Origin: an uncultured Megasphaera sp. | Lineage (GTDB): Bacteria; Bacillota; Negativicutes; Veillonellales; Megasphaeraceae | Assembly (NCBI RefSeq): GCF_900539295.1 | Contig: NZ_UQBH01000003.1 | Span: forward strand, 1-64,000 | DNA length: 64,000 nucleotides | Reading direction: 5' to 3' | Shown here: piece by piece, positions 26,392-34,188 of the stretch | How the letters are laid out: each line of letters begins with the position of its first letter | Position numbering within the stretch: position 1 is the stretch's first letter | Translations under genes and position numbers: made by a program | The notes under the pieces: model-generated | The model's database searches: none | What the model saw: the letters and a program-made list of their open reading frames with translations, nothing else | What the model was told of the DNA's origin: nothing

Positions 26392-27897
26392 ATGTTTGCA
26401 CGCATTTCGGGTGCTGCGACCTTGGGCCTCGGCGGTCACGTCATCGCCGTCGAGACGGATATTTCCAACGGCTTGCCATCCTTTGACCTGGTAGGATTGG
26501 CGTCGACGTCGGTCAAAGAAGCCAAGGAGCGTGTCCGGGCGGCCATTAAGAACAGCGGCTATGAATTTCCCATGCGCCGCCTGACGGTAAATTTGGCACC
26601 TGCTGATTTGAAGAAGGATACGTCAGGCCTTGATTTGGGATTGGCCGTTGCCATTTTGGCGTCGAGCGGTCAGATCCCCTTGGAAGCCTGTGCGGACTGC
26701 CTCTTTTTGGGAGAACTGGCCCTCGATGGCGAAATCCGGCCGATAAACGGTGTCCTGCCCATGGTCATCGAAAGTGCTGCTCAGGGCGTCAAATCGGTCT
26801 TCGTCAGTTCGAAAAATGGAGCCGAAGCTCTCCTTTGTCCGTCAGTTACGGTCTATACGGCCGAATCTTTGTCACAGGTTGCCGGTCATTTGAAGGGCGA
26901 TATGACTTTGAAGCCGATAACGCCTCAGGAAAGAGAGGCCGATATCCTCGATTACGATATCGACTTTTCCGAAGTACAGGGCCAGGTCGAAGCCAAACGG
27001 GCCCTTGAAATCGCGGCCGCCGGCGGTCATAATATCTTGATGATCGGTCCGCCCGGGAGCGGCAAGACCATGCTGGCTAAAAGGATTCCGACGATCTTGC
27101 CGCCCTTGGCGAAAAAAGAGGCCTTGGAAGTGACCAAAATATACAGTGTCGCCGGCCTCCTTCGAGAAGGGCAGCTCATGCAGCGGCGCCCCTTTCGCAG
27201 TCCCCACCATACCATTTCCCGGGCAGGCCTGGTAGGCGGCGGTACGATTCCTCATCCCGGAGAAGTGACCCTCAGTCACCACGGCGTCCTCTTCCTCGAT
27301 GAACTGCCGGAATTTCCCCGGTCGGTCCTGGAAGTGCTGCGCCAGCCTTTAGAAGACGGCATCGTCCACATCGCCAGAGTCAACGCCGCCTTATCTTATC
27401 CTTCGCGGTTCGTCCTGGTGGCGGCCATGAATCCCTGTCCCTGCGGCAGTTATGGCTTTGACGATGACTGTACGTGTTCGGAAAACAACCGCTATCGCTA
27501 TATCCATAAGATTTCCGGCCCCTTATTGGACCGCATCGACCTCCACGTCCGCGTCGCCCGACCGGCTTACGGCGACTTGGCAGGGGGCTGCGGGGCCGAG
27601 ACTTCCGAGGCGATACGGGGCCGGGTCCTTCGGGCCAGGGAACGGCAGGCGGCGCGGCTGGCAGCCTATGACTGTTACTGCAATGCCCACATGGGGCACC
27701 GGGAAATCAAGGAGACGTGCTCGCTGAGTCCGGAAGCGCGGAACATGCTGCGTGAGGCCTTTGATTTACTCCGCCTCAGCGCCCGCAGTTACGACCGGCT
27801 CATCAAGGTAGCCCAAACCATTGCCGACCTTTCCGGGGCTGAGGATATTCAGGAACATCATGTGGCCGAAGCCATCAGCTACCGCAATAAACTGTAA
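26392..27897 (+). CDS. YifB/ComM-family Mg-chelatase-like AAA ATPase
   Basis: A 501-residue member of the ComM/YifB family, involved in DNA branch migration during natural transformation. N-terminal Lon-protease-like domain (FDLVGLASTSVKEAKERVRAA), Walker A GPPGSGKTMLAKRIPTI, Walker B VLFLDELPEF, sensor region VAAMNPCPCGSYGFD with a zinc-type Cys cluster, and C-terminal Mg-chelatase domain (LSARSYDRLIKVAQTIADL). ATG 26392 follows AAAGGCGGTGA; upstream in-frame starts overlap yraN and lack a ribosome site. It is directly followed by dprA, consistent with a DNA-uptake role. Confidence 0.95.
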   Translation: MFARISGAATLGLGGHVIAVETDISNGLPSFDLVGLASTSVKEAKERVRAAIKNSGYEFPMRRLTVNLAPADLKKDTSGLDLGLAVAILASSGQIPLEACADCLFLGELALDGEIRPINGVLPMVIESAAQGVKSVFVSSKNGAEALLCPSVTVYTAESLSQVAGHLKGDMTLKPITPQEREADILDYDIDFSEVQGQVEAKRALEIAAAGGHNILMIGPPGSGKTMLAKRIPTILPPLAKKEALEVTKIYSVAGLLREGQLMQRRPFRSPHHTISRAGLVGGGTIPHPGEVTLSHHGVLFLDELPEFPRSVLEVLRQPLEDGIVHIARVNAALSYPSRFVLVAAMNPCPCGSYGFDDDCTCSENNRYRYIHKISGPLLDRIDLHVRVARPAYGDLAGGCGAETSEAIRGRVLRARERQAARLAAYDCYCNAHMGHREIKETCSLSPEARNMLREAFDLLRLSARSYDRLIKVAQTIADLSGAEDIQEHHVAEAISYRNKL

Positions 27898-27910
27898 AGG
27901 GGGAGACGAC

Positions 27911-29035
27911 GTGAACGGCGTGACCGAAGAAACGATGTACGCAGCGGCTCTCCAATCTCTTCCGGGCCTCGGCAGCCGGCGTCTGAAGACCCTCCTCGAC
28001 CGATACCGTTCGGCCAAGGCCGCTTGGCAGGCTTCGTGGGACGACGACCTGCGGTGCCGATGGAGATTTTCACCGGCTTCTTTTGGCAAAGTCGTTGAAG
28101 AACGAAATGTTTTTGATTGGGATGGATTTCAACGTAAGCTTTCCTTTTATGGCGTGCGCCCCATTGCCTTGTGGGACGATGACTATCCGTGCTGGCTGCC
28201 CTTCATCGCCCAGCCGCCGCTGGTCCTCTTTTGTCAGGGAATGCTGGAAGCGGATCGATATACCCTGGCCATGGTCGGGTCGCGAAAAGCCAGTCCCTAT
28301 GGGCTGAACGCAGCCGAAACCCTGGCCATGAGTCTGGCCGAGCGGGGGATTACCCTGGTCAGCGGCGGTGCCAGAGGCATCGATACCCGTGTTCATACCG
28401 GGGCTTTAAAAGGGAAGGGGCGGACCGTCGTCGTCGTTGCCAATGGCCTCAATCGGACGTACCCGCGGGAGAATAAGCGCCTCTTTCGAGACATCGTCGA
28501 GCAGGGCGGAGCCATCCTTTCGGAATATACCTTTGGGACCGAGCCGCGGGCTCAGCACTTTCCGGCCCGCAACCGAATCATCGCTGGCGTTGCGGCAGCT
28601 ACTGTCGTCATTGAAGCGGCCCTTGGCAGCGGTTCCCTCATTACGGCCGACTTTGCCCTGGAAGAAGGGCGCGACGTCTTTGCCATGCCGGGCAGTATTT
28701 TTGCCGAAACGAGTAAGGGAACGAATCACTTGCTGCAGATGGGGGCCATGGCCTTGACCGGAGCCGACGATATCCTGCAGGTCTTTCAAAGCCGGGGCTG
28801 GCATATTCCGGCGGCTGCTGAGGACTGTCCATCGGTCGACTTCGATGACAAGGAGACCTGCGTCCTTCAGGCCTTGTCGATGGAACGGGCCATTCCGGCT
28901 GAAGATTTGCTGTCCGTGACCGGCTTGTCCCTTCCCGAACTGCTGCATACACTCCTTCGGCTGCAGCTCAAAAAAGCCGTCGAGGAAATGCCCGGCGGCT
29001 TTGTCCGCTGTGCTGCGGCAGCTTTTCGATTATAG
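27911..29035 (+). CDS. dprA: DNA-processing protein DprA
   Basis: DprA loads RecA onto incoming single-stranded DNA in transformation. N-terminal HhH-like segment (LPGLGSRRLKTLLDRY), the Rossmann core with MVGSRKASPYG, SGGARGIDTRVHTGAL, and FPARNRIIAGVAAATVVIEA, the GSLITADFALEEGRDVFA block, and a C-terminal winged-helix extension (residues about 320-374). GTG 27911 is chosen because AAAGGGGGAG (27897-27906) lies 4-5 nt before it; the upstream frame extension overlaps comM. 374 residues, normal. Its 3' end overlaps the convergent kinase-like gene by 6 bases. Confidence 0.95.
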   Translation: MNGVTEETMYAAALQSLPGLGSRRLKTLLDRYRSAKAAWQASWDDDLRCRWRFSPASFGKVVEERNVFDWDGFQRKLSFYGVRPIALWDDDYPCWLPFIAQPPLVLFCQGMLEADRYTLAMVGSRKASPYGLNAAETLAMSLAERGITLVSGGARGIDTRVHTGALKGKGRTVVVVANGLNRTYPRENKRLFRDIVEQGGAILSEYTFGTEPRAQHFPARNRIIAGVAAATVVIEAALGSGSLITADFALEEGRDVFAMPGSIFAETSKGTNHLLQMGAMALTGADDILQVFQSRGWHIPAAAEDCPSVDFDDKETCVLQALSMERAIPAEDLLSVTGLSLPELLHTLLRLQLKKAVEEMPGGFVRCAAAAFRL

Positions 29036-29758
29036 GCGGGAAATATAGCTTCGCGTCTTATCGACGGAGACGACGTCAATCCAGCCGAAGGGGGTCAGGA
29101 TATGACAGAGGTAGAAGAGGGTATTGTAATCGAGAACCAGGTTTTTCAGACCTTTGATGGTCCGCCTGCTTCCTTCGATACTGGTGTAGCCTGTAAGGGC
29201 GGCATCGAGAAGGGAGGAGTCGGACCATTTTTCACGAAAGCAGCTGTGAATAAAGAGGAAGAGATCGAGAACGGCAGCCGGCGCATGGATGAATTTCTTT
29301 TCATTTTCCCAGTCGAGGAGGGTAATGGCTTTTGTTTTCAGATCATAGGCGATATCCCGCAGGGCCGGGCGGCCGTGGTGCAGGCCGGCAGCATGGAGCC
29401 GGGCCAGTCCTTCGCCGGCTTTGGTGAAGGCATCGAGGCGCACGTCGACGTACTCTTCTCCTTTTGCAATGCTCTGGAGGGGCCTGCCGACATTTTCCAT
29501 GACGAAGAAATCTTCATCGAAGAGGACGATTTTCGGCGCCAATGGCAGGCGGGAGTTGACCATCGTAATCTTATAGGCCTCACACCAGAAGGCCGATGAC
29601 GGATTTTGTTTGGCAAAAGCATTGCGGCCATTGCTCATACGTCGCTTGATAAAGTAGTTCATTCCATCGAAAGAAAGGGGAAGAACCCGTTTATCCGGGT
29701 TTTCGGCGATTATTTCCTGAACCTTTTTGAAGAGAGACGGATTGAACAAGCGTATCAC
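29030..29758 (-). CDS. Lipopolysaccharide-kinase-like protein
   Basis: A 242-residue protein resembling the InaA/WaaP-Kdo kinase group of the protein-kinase fold. LARLHAAGLHHGRPALRDIAYD holds the catalytic-loop-like HGRPALRD, and TLLDWENE fits the metal-binding DFE position (Asp-Trp-Glu here). IVLFDEDFFVMENVGRPL matches the hinge region. Probable roles are phosphorylation of lipopolysaccharide core sugar or a related small molecule; substrate unknown. GTG 29758 is the only upstream start, with AGAAAGG rather close to it. It overlaps dprA tail-to-tail by 6 bases. Confidence 0.65.
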   Translation of the reverse strand: MIRLFNPSLFKKVQEIIAENPDKRVLPLSFDGMNYFIKRRMSNGRNAFAKQNPSSAFWCEAYKITMVNSRLPLAPKIVLFDEDFFVMENVGRPLQSIAKGEEYVDVRLDAFTKAGEGLARLHAAGLHHGRPALRDIAYDLKTKAITLLDWENEKKFIHAPAAVLDLFLFIHSCFREKWSDSSLLDAALTGYTSIEGSRRTIKGLKNLVLDYNTLFYLCHILTPFGWIDVVSVDKTRSYISRL

Positions 29759-29960
29759 ACCTTTCTATTAGTAAGATATAATTTCATTATTTACCTGACT
29801 TATACATGAGGTACGTTTCATTATAGCAAATTTTGACGATAAAATAAATGTACTGAGTTCAGCGAACTCGCATAGGTATCTTAAGCTTTACGGGAGACGA
29901 GATTATGTAATCCTTGAGTGACTGCCTTTTTACAATCTATTTTAAATCAAAAAGTTATCT

Positions 29961-29981
29961 TGATATTGATAAATAATATTG
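29961..29981 (+). promoter_or_regulatory. Fur-box-like operator
   Basis: By hand count, 15 of 21 bases match the Fur-box consensus TGATAATGATAATCATTATCA, and the site overlaps the -35 of the promoter at 29979-30007. The left half is TGATATTGATAA. The base composition is AT-rich, so this is suggestive rather than proven; a better-matching site sits before the neighbouring feo operon. Confidence 0.5.
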
Positions 29982-30007
29982 ACAAGTGAAGAAATGCACT
30001 TTATAAT
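29979..30007 (+). promoter_or_regulatory. Promoter of the P-type ATPase operon
   Basis: TTGACA (29979-29984), 17-nt spacer and TATAAT (30002-30007): consensus boxes at ideal spacing, 46 bases before ATG 30054. Confidence 0.85.
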
Positions 30008-30053
30008 AAAATCAGATTTTGGTATAGATTATTAAAAAAGGGAGATGTGTCGT

Positions 30054-30272
30054 ATGTTTCAGAATACGGATTTTTGGATTGGCTTAGGTATTGGTGTCGT
30101 CGCAGGGGTTTTCGGCTACAAATTAATGTCCGAACGTGAACAGCAGCTCTTGGCTATGCAGCAGCCGGCAGCCGGCGCTTTGACGGCGTCTGTTCCCCTC
30201 GCTGAATTGCAGCGCCAGAAGGAAGAATTAGAAGACATGATTGCAGCTCAGGAAGCCGCACAGGCAAAATAA
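30054..30272 (+). CDS. Small membrane protein with coiled-coil tail (possible fezA-like)
   Basis: A 72-residue protein: one hydrophobic, Gly-rich segment near the N-terminus (WIGLGIGVVAGVFGYKL, residues about 7-23) followed by a Glu/Gln-rich, probably coiled-coil tail (LAELQRQKEELEDMIAAQ). Gly-rich small membrane proteins are typical of organelle-associated loci, but the sequence matches no family I recognise. ATG 30054 is preferred over ATG 30045 because AAGGGAG (30038-30044) fits it. It is the first gene after the Fur-like promoter and is followed by a hairpin. Confidence 0.75.
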   Translation: MFQNTDFWIGLGIGVVAGVFGYKLMSEREQQLLAMQQPAAGALTASVPLAELQRQKEELEDMIAAQEAAQAK

Positions 30273-30289
30273 TTACAGACTGTCAAAAG

Positions 30290-30321
30290 AAGACTGTTGC
30301 CTTTCGGTAACGGTCTTTTTT
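30290..30321 (+). terminator. Hairpin after the small membrane protein gene
   Basis: Arms 30290-30301 and 30306-30317 form a 12-bp stem (two wobble pairs) with loop tttc, then TTTT. It may be a terminator or may reduce readthrough into the downstream HMA genes. Confidence 0.75.
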
Positions 30322-30352
30322 AAAGGGTAAAAAGATAGAAAGGGCTGCGTTT

Positions 30353-30637
30353 ATGTTTATTCCGACGTCGAAATGGGACTTCATCATCCGTTCTGTCTCA
30401 ATCTCGTCTTACTTACCGGGCCGCATTCGCCTGCACAGTAAGAAACTCATCGGCAATGCTGAATTGGGCCGCAAGGTATACGCCTATATTGCCAGCTATA
30501 AAGAAATCGATAATGTCGATATCAACGTCCTTACGGGTTCGGTATTGATTACTTACCGTCCGCAGCTTCTGCGGACAAACCGAGAACTCGTTCGGGTAGA
30601 AAACTATATCATGACCCATGCTGAAAGGAGAAGGTGA
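30353..30637 (+). CDS. HMA2-like domain protein
   Basis: A 94-residue protein with a ferredoxin-like HMA2 domain. The start of the domain is SSYLPGRIRLHSKKLIG (PGRIR at residues 22-26), then EIDNVDINVLTGSVLITY; this is the P-G-R-x-R... N-x-x-T-G-S-x-L pattern of HMA2 domains. Normal CxxC metal ligands are absent. Its stop TGA (30635-30637) lies 2 bases before the next start, so the two are probably translated together. The PGRxR signature recurs in the next two genes. Confidence 0.75.
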   Translation: MFIPTSKWDFIIRSVSISSYLPGRIRLHSKKLIGNAELGRKVYAYIASYKEIDNVDINVLTGSVLITYRPQLLRTNRELVRVENYIMTHAERRR

Positions 30638-30639
30638 TT

Positions 30640-31272
30640 ATGTCATACGCCTCAGGTTTTATGGTGGGCACGTCGATCGGAAAGGCCGTTTACGACTTGT
30701 TCCATAATAAGAAAAGGGGAGGCAGCGCCTTTGCCGGTGCGCCTTCGATGCAAGGAGAAAAGACTGTTGATGTGCCGCGTTTTGCCTGCGTGTCCACACT
30801 CCCCGGCCGTCGCCGCTACCGGGCTGCGTCCCTTGTCGGTAATGCAGGGTTGGCCGAATTCATGGAAAAGAAAATCGGTGTCATGACCGGCATCAGTTCC
30901 ATCGAGGTCAACACCGTTACGGGCAGTATTTTGGTCTATGCTTCAAGTGAAGCTGCGCTGGATCTTTTGGAAGATTTCTTCCGCTCCCGCCTCTTTCCCA
31001 ATGCCGTCGAAGGGATTATCAATGCCGTCTATGACGCCGATCGGAAACGGGCTCCGAAGTCAGACGATACAACCTATCTCAAAGTCGCCCGGGCGACAGG
31101 TGATTTTTTAAGCCGCATCATTAAAAAGAAATCAAATCATCTCCTCGATTTGACGACGGTTGCCGCCTTGTTCCTAATCATTCGCGGCCTGCGAAAGACC
31201 GTTTTCATGGGTGAGCGCCCGTCAGGGCCGCAGATGCTGTGGTGGGCTCTCTCGCTGCTGAGGAGGGAATGA
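30640..31272 (+). CDS. HMA2-like membrane-associated protein
   Basis: 210 residues. N-terminal Gly-rich stretch (MSYASGFMVGTSIGKAVYDLF), an HMA2-like domain (VSTLPGRRRYRAASLVG, PGRRR at 55-59; IEVNTVTGSILVYA), and a C-terminal region with a probable membrane segment (DLTTVAALFLIIRGL) and MLWWALSLL. No CxxC. ATG 30640 is preferred over an overlapping GTG at 30634 because AAAGGAGAAGG lies 5-6 nt upstream. The gene sits between a shorter HMA2 protein and the P-type ATPase, and shares their arginine signature; likely partner of the ATPase in iron handling. Confidence 0.75.
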   Translation: MSYASGFMVGTSIGKAVYDLFHNKKRGGSAFAGAPSMQGEKTVDVPRFACVSTLPGRRRYRAASLVGNAGLAEFMEKKIGVMTGISSIEVNTVTGSILVYASSEAALDLLEDFFRSRLFPNAVEGIINAVYDADRKRAPKSDDTTYLKVARATGDFLSRIIKKKSNHLLDLTTVAALFLIIRGLRKTVFMGERPSGPQMLWWALSLLRRE

Positions 31273-31274
31273 TC

Positions 31275-33365
31275 ATGTACCTGTGCAATACGATTTTTCT
31301 TCACAGCGAAATTCCCAGCCGCATGCGTCCAATCCTGAGCGTCAAGCTTCGCCAAGTCAGCGGCATCGTATCGGCCATTGTGGAAGAAAAGAAAGTCACT
31401 GTCTATTATCATAAGAACCTCGATGTACGGGCCTTGAAGCTCTTTATCCGGGCCTTTGAAGATAAGTACGGCCGCAAAAAAGAAAATAAGCCGGAAGAAA
31501 TGGACGTCGCCACCTATCGTCGGGAAGCCATCATCTCTGTCGGCGGCTTCATTGCCATGAACATCCTGCGCAAGGTAAATCCGGAATTTTACGGATCCAT
31601 GCTCTTGTTTCGTCGACTCTTTACCTTATACATCGCGCGTCGCTATATTAAAAGCGGTATCCTCGGCCTGGTAAAAGACCATCAGGCCAACGCCGATACG
31701 TTGACGGCAACGGCTGTGGCGGCTTCGGTCCTGTCCGGAAAGCCGGAATCGAGTCTGACTCTCCTGGCGCTCTCGAACGGGGCTGAAATGATGACGGAAT
31801 ACGCTGCCGAACGGGCACGCCGTCAGATTTCCGGCCTTTTGAAACTGGATCAGCGTGACGTCTGGATTATCGAAAACGGCAGGGAACGCAAGGTTCCCGT
31901 CGAATCGCTGAAGCGGGGCGACCTCATCGCCGTCCATCTCGGCGAAAAGATTTGCGTCGACGGTACCGTTGTCGACGGCAACGCCGCTGTCAATCAGGCC
32001 TCCATTACCGGCGAATCGAATCCGGCTATCAAACAGGAAAAGTCGGCTGTCTATGCCGGCAGCGTCATTGAAGCCGGGGACCTCGTCATCCGCGTCGAAA
32101 AGGTCGGTGCCGATACGTCTCTGGCCCAGATCATCCACCTCGTCGAAGAAGCTCAGACCCGTCGGGCGCCGGTTCAGAATTTTGCCGATAAGATGGCCAA
32201 TCTCTTAGTTCCCATTTCCTTTATCGGTGCGGCTATCGTCTACGGGGCGACGAAGGATTGGCAAAGAGTTCTCAATTTGCTGTTCATCGACTTCTCGTGC
32301 GGTCTGAAACTGTCGACGGCAACGGCCATTTCGGCGGCTATCGGCGTTGCAGCCCGGAAAGGGATTCTTATTAAGGGCGGAAACTACATCGAAAATCTGG
32401 CTGAAATCGATACGGTCGTCCTCGACAAGACCGGGACCATTACCATGGGCGTTCCCCAAATCGACCACATCGAAACGGTCGAAGGGGTCAACGATAAGGA
32501 AATGATCCTCCTGGCGGCTTCGGCTGAAATGCATTCTGTTCATCCTTTAGCGGTGGCCGTACAGAAATACGTTAACGCCAAGGGTTGGCAGACGCCGTCT
32601 CATGATTCGTCGGAAACGGTCGTTGCCCGGGGCATGAAGGCCGTTGTTCCGTCCTTTGAAACTTATCCCGGCGGCAATGTCCTCGTCGGCAGCCGCCGCT
32701 TCATGACCGAAGAAGGGGTAGAAGGCATGCCGGCAGCCGATAATAAGACTTGGGGCAAGAACCTCTTGTACATCGCCCGCGACGGCCAGTATCTCGGCTT
32801 CCTGACCATACAGGATCCGATTCGGCCGGGCATGAAAAAGACCTTGAACCGCATGCGCCGCTTAGGCATCGACGAAGTCGTCATGCTGACCGGCGATTCG
32901 AAAGACGTAGCAGCTGAAGTAGCCCACGACATGGATATCGATTCGTACCACGCCGAAATCCTGCCGGAAGAAAAGGCCAACTACGTTATGAAGATGCAGA
33001 AACGAGGCAACGTCATGATGGTCGGCGACGGCATCAACGATGCGCCGGCCCTGGCTTTTTCCGACATCGGCGTCAGCCTGGGCGGCAACAAGACTGACAT
33101 CGCTGCCGAATCGGCGGCCATTACGATCCGCTCGGAAGACCCGGCTAAATTATACGATGCCCTCCATATCGGACGGGAAACGATGCGGGCCATCAACCAG
33201 AACTTTACGGCGACCATTGCCGTGAACTCGGCGGCCATGCTTCTCGGCGCTTTAGGAAAGATAAGTCCCCTCTGGGCCGCCGTCATCCACAATACGGCGA
33301 CTTTGGCCGTCGTATTGAACAGCGTTCGCATTCTCGGGCCATCCATGCCGAAACGGCGAGCCTAA
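31275..33365 (+). CDS. P1B-type ATPase with SCG motif (possible fezB-like)
   Basis: A 696-residue metal-transporting P-type ATPase. An N-terminal HMA-like domain carries PSRMR (residues 14-18) and no CxxC. Actuator TGES at 245-248, phosphorylation motif DKTGT from D384, hinge GDGINDAP from G584. The transmembrane metal-binding motif is FSCGLKLST (Ser341-Cys342-Gly343), not the CPC or SPC of copper, zinc, cobalt or iron exporters. This matches the group I recall as P1B-6, found in ferrosome (fez) clusters for iron storage; metal specificity is not proven. ATG 31275 fits GAGGAGGG; an ATG at 31269 is too close to it. The operon carries a Fur-like site. Confidence 0.85.
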   Translation: MYLCNTIFLHSEIPSRMRPILSVKLRQVSGIVSAIVEEKKVTVYYHKNLDVRALKLFIRAFEDKYGRKKENKPEEMDVATYRREAIISVGGFIAMNILRKVNPEFYGSMLLFRRLFTLYIARRYIKSGILGLVKDHQANADTLTATAVAASVLSGKPESSLTLLALSNGAEMMTEYAAERARRQISGLLKLDQRDVWIIENGRERKVPVESLKRGDLIAVHLGEKICVDGTVVDGNAAVNQASITGESNPAIKQEKSAVYAGSVIEAGDLVIRVEKVGADTSLAQIIHLVEEAQTRRAPVQNFADKMANLLVPISFIGAAIVYGATKDWQRVLNLLFIDFSCGLKLSTATAISAAIGVAARKGILIKGGNYIENLAEIDTVVLDKTGTITMGVPQIDHIETVEGVNDKEMILLAASAEMHSVHPLAVAVQKYVNAKGWQTPSHDSSETVVARGMKAVVPSFETYPGGNVLVGSRRFMTEEGVEGMPAADNKTWGKNLLYIARDGQYLGFLTIQDPIRPGMKKTLNRMRRLGIDEVVMLTGDSKDVAAEVAHDMDIDSYHAEILPEEKANYVMKMQKRGNVMMVGDGINDAPALAFSDIGVSLGGNKTDIAAESAAITIRSEDPAKLYDALHIGRETMRAINQNFTATIAVNSAAMLLGALGKISPLWAAVIHNTATLAVVLNSVRILGPSMPKRRA

Positions 33366-33445
33366 AAAATCTCGATTTTAGAGAATAGGTTTTAATTAAG
33401 ACAAAGAATCACATATTAAAAAGAATGCGGCAAGGTGCATTTTGT

Positions 33446-33485
33446 AAAGAAAGAAGCGTACTTTCGTGCGCTTCTTTCTTTTTAT
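33446..33485 (+). terminator. Terminator of the P-type ATPase operon
   Basis: A 13-bp stem (33446-33458 with 33469-33481), 10-nt loop, T tract. Confidence 0.88.
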
Positions 33486-33508
33486 AAATGAATTTCAATA
33501 GCAAAGTG

Positions 33509-33537
33509 TTGACAGAGTATGTGAAAAAATATATAAT
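33509..33537 (+). promoter_or_regulatory. Promoter of the DUF2325-feoAB operon
   Basis: TTGACA (33509-33514), 17-nt spacer, TATAAT (33532-33537). Confidence 0.88.
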
Positions 33538-33542
33538 ATATT

Positions 33543-33563
33543 TGGTAATGAAATATATTATCA
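33543..33563 (+). promoter_or_regulatory. Fur-box operator of feo operon
   Basis: The 21 bases match the Fur consensus TGATAATGATAATCATTATCA at 16 positions (hand count): TGGTAAT, GAAATAT, ATTATCA. It begins 6 bases after the -10 hexamer, where Fur would block initiation when iron is plentiful. Confidence 0.7.
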
Positions 33564-33616
33564 ATAGCTGAAGGGATGTGTGAGTATTATTTACGGAGCT
33601 GAAAGGAGCGATGTAA

Positions 33617-33910
33617 ATGAGTGTTGTCATCGTAGGTGGAAATGATTGCATGGTGTGCCGTTATAAGCGTATTTGCAAAGAATTCGATTATAAGGCCAAA
33701 GTATTTACTCAGGTGCCCAGTGATTTTAAGTCGAAAATCGGGTCGCCTGATCTTGTGGTGTTGTTTACCAGTACCGTGAGTCACAGTATGGTCCGCTGCG
33801 CTCTGAAGGAAGCCCAGCGCAAGAACGTGGATATTGTCCGTTCCCATACCAGCAGCTCAAGCGCACTGAAAACTATACTAGCAGCCAGGACGGAGGAAGC
33901 CGTCGTCTAG
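33617..33910 (+). CDS. DUF2325 domain protein
   Basis: 97 residues; a compact DUF2325 domain: SVVIVGGNDCMVCRYKRICK with a CxxC (residues 11-14) and Cys19, and a C-terminal half with LVVLFTSTVSHSMVRCAL and DIVRSHTSSSSALK (Ser-rich loop). Function unknown; the Cys residues may bind metal. It shares the Fur-controlled promoter with feoA and feoB, so a role in iron handling is likely. ATG 33617 with AAAGGAG upstream. Confidence 0.8.
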   Translation: MSVVIVGGNDCMVCRYKRICKEFDYKAKVFTQVPSDFKSKIGSPDLVVLFTSTVSHSMVRCALKEAQRKNVDIVRSHTSSSSALKTILAARTEEAVV

Positions 33911-33931
33911 GCAAGCAAAGGGGAGTTAGTC

Positions 33932-34168
33932 ATGAAGATTGTTTCGTTAGCTGACATGAAAGTCGGTCAGTCAGGTATTGTCGAAGCCCTTGAAGGCCGG
34001 GGAAATATCCAGCATCGCCTGGTAGATATGGGCGTCGTCAAAGGTTCTCGCATTTCTGTTTTTAAAAAGGCCCCTCTCGGAGATCCGGTAGAAGTCAAAA
34101 TTAAAGGCTGTGCTATGGCCTTGCGCATGAATGAAGCGGCTATGATTTCGGTAGCCGTGGATCAATAA
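33932..34168 (+). CDS. feoA: Ferrous iron transport protein FeoA
   Basis: A 78-residue SH3-like cytoplasmic protein that supports FeoB. It has the family pattern LADMKVGQSGIVEALEGRG, HRLVDMGVVKGSRISVF, and the ending PLGDPVEVKIKGCAMALRMNEAAMI. Ribosome site AAAGGGGAG. It is 20 bases upstream of feoB and 21 downstream of the DUF2325 gene in one operon. Confidence 0.95.
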   Translation: MKIVSLADMKVGQSGIVEALEGRGNIQHRLVDMGVVKGSRISVFKKAPLGDPVEVKIKGCAMALRMNEAAMISVAVDQ

Positions 34169-34188
34169 TAAGGGGGTATTTAGTAGTC

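Larger units (their letters stand above)
29759..30053. other. Intergenic region holding divergent promoters
   Basis: An AT-rich region of 295 bases between the minus-strand kinase-like gene and the operon at 30054. The right end carries the Fur-box-like sequence and a strong promoter listed separately. I see no gene in the rest. Confidence 0.6.
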
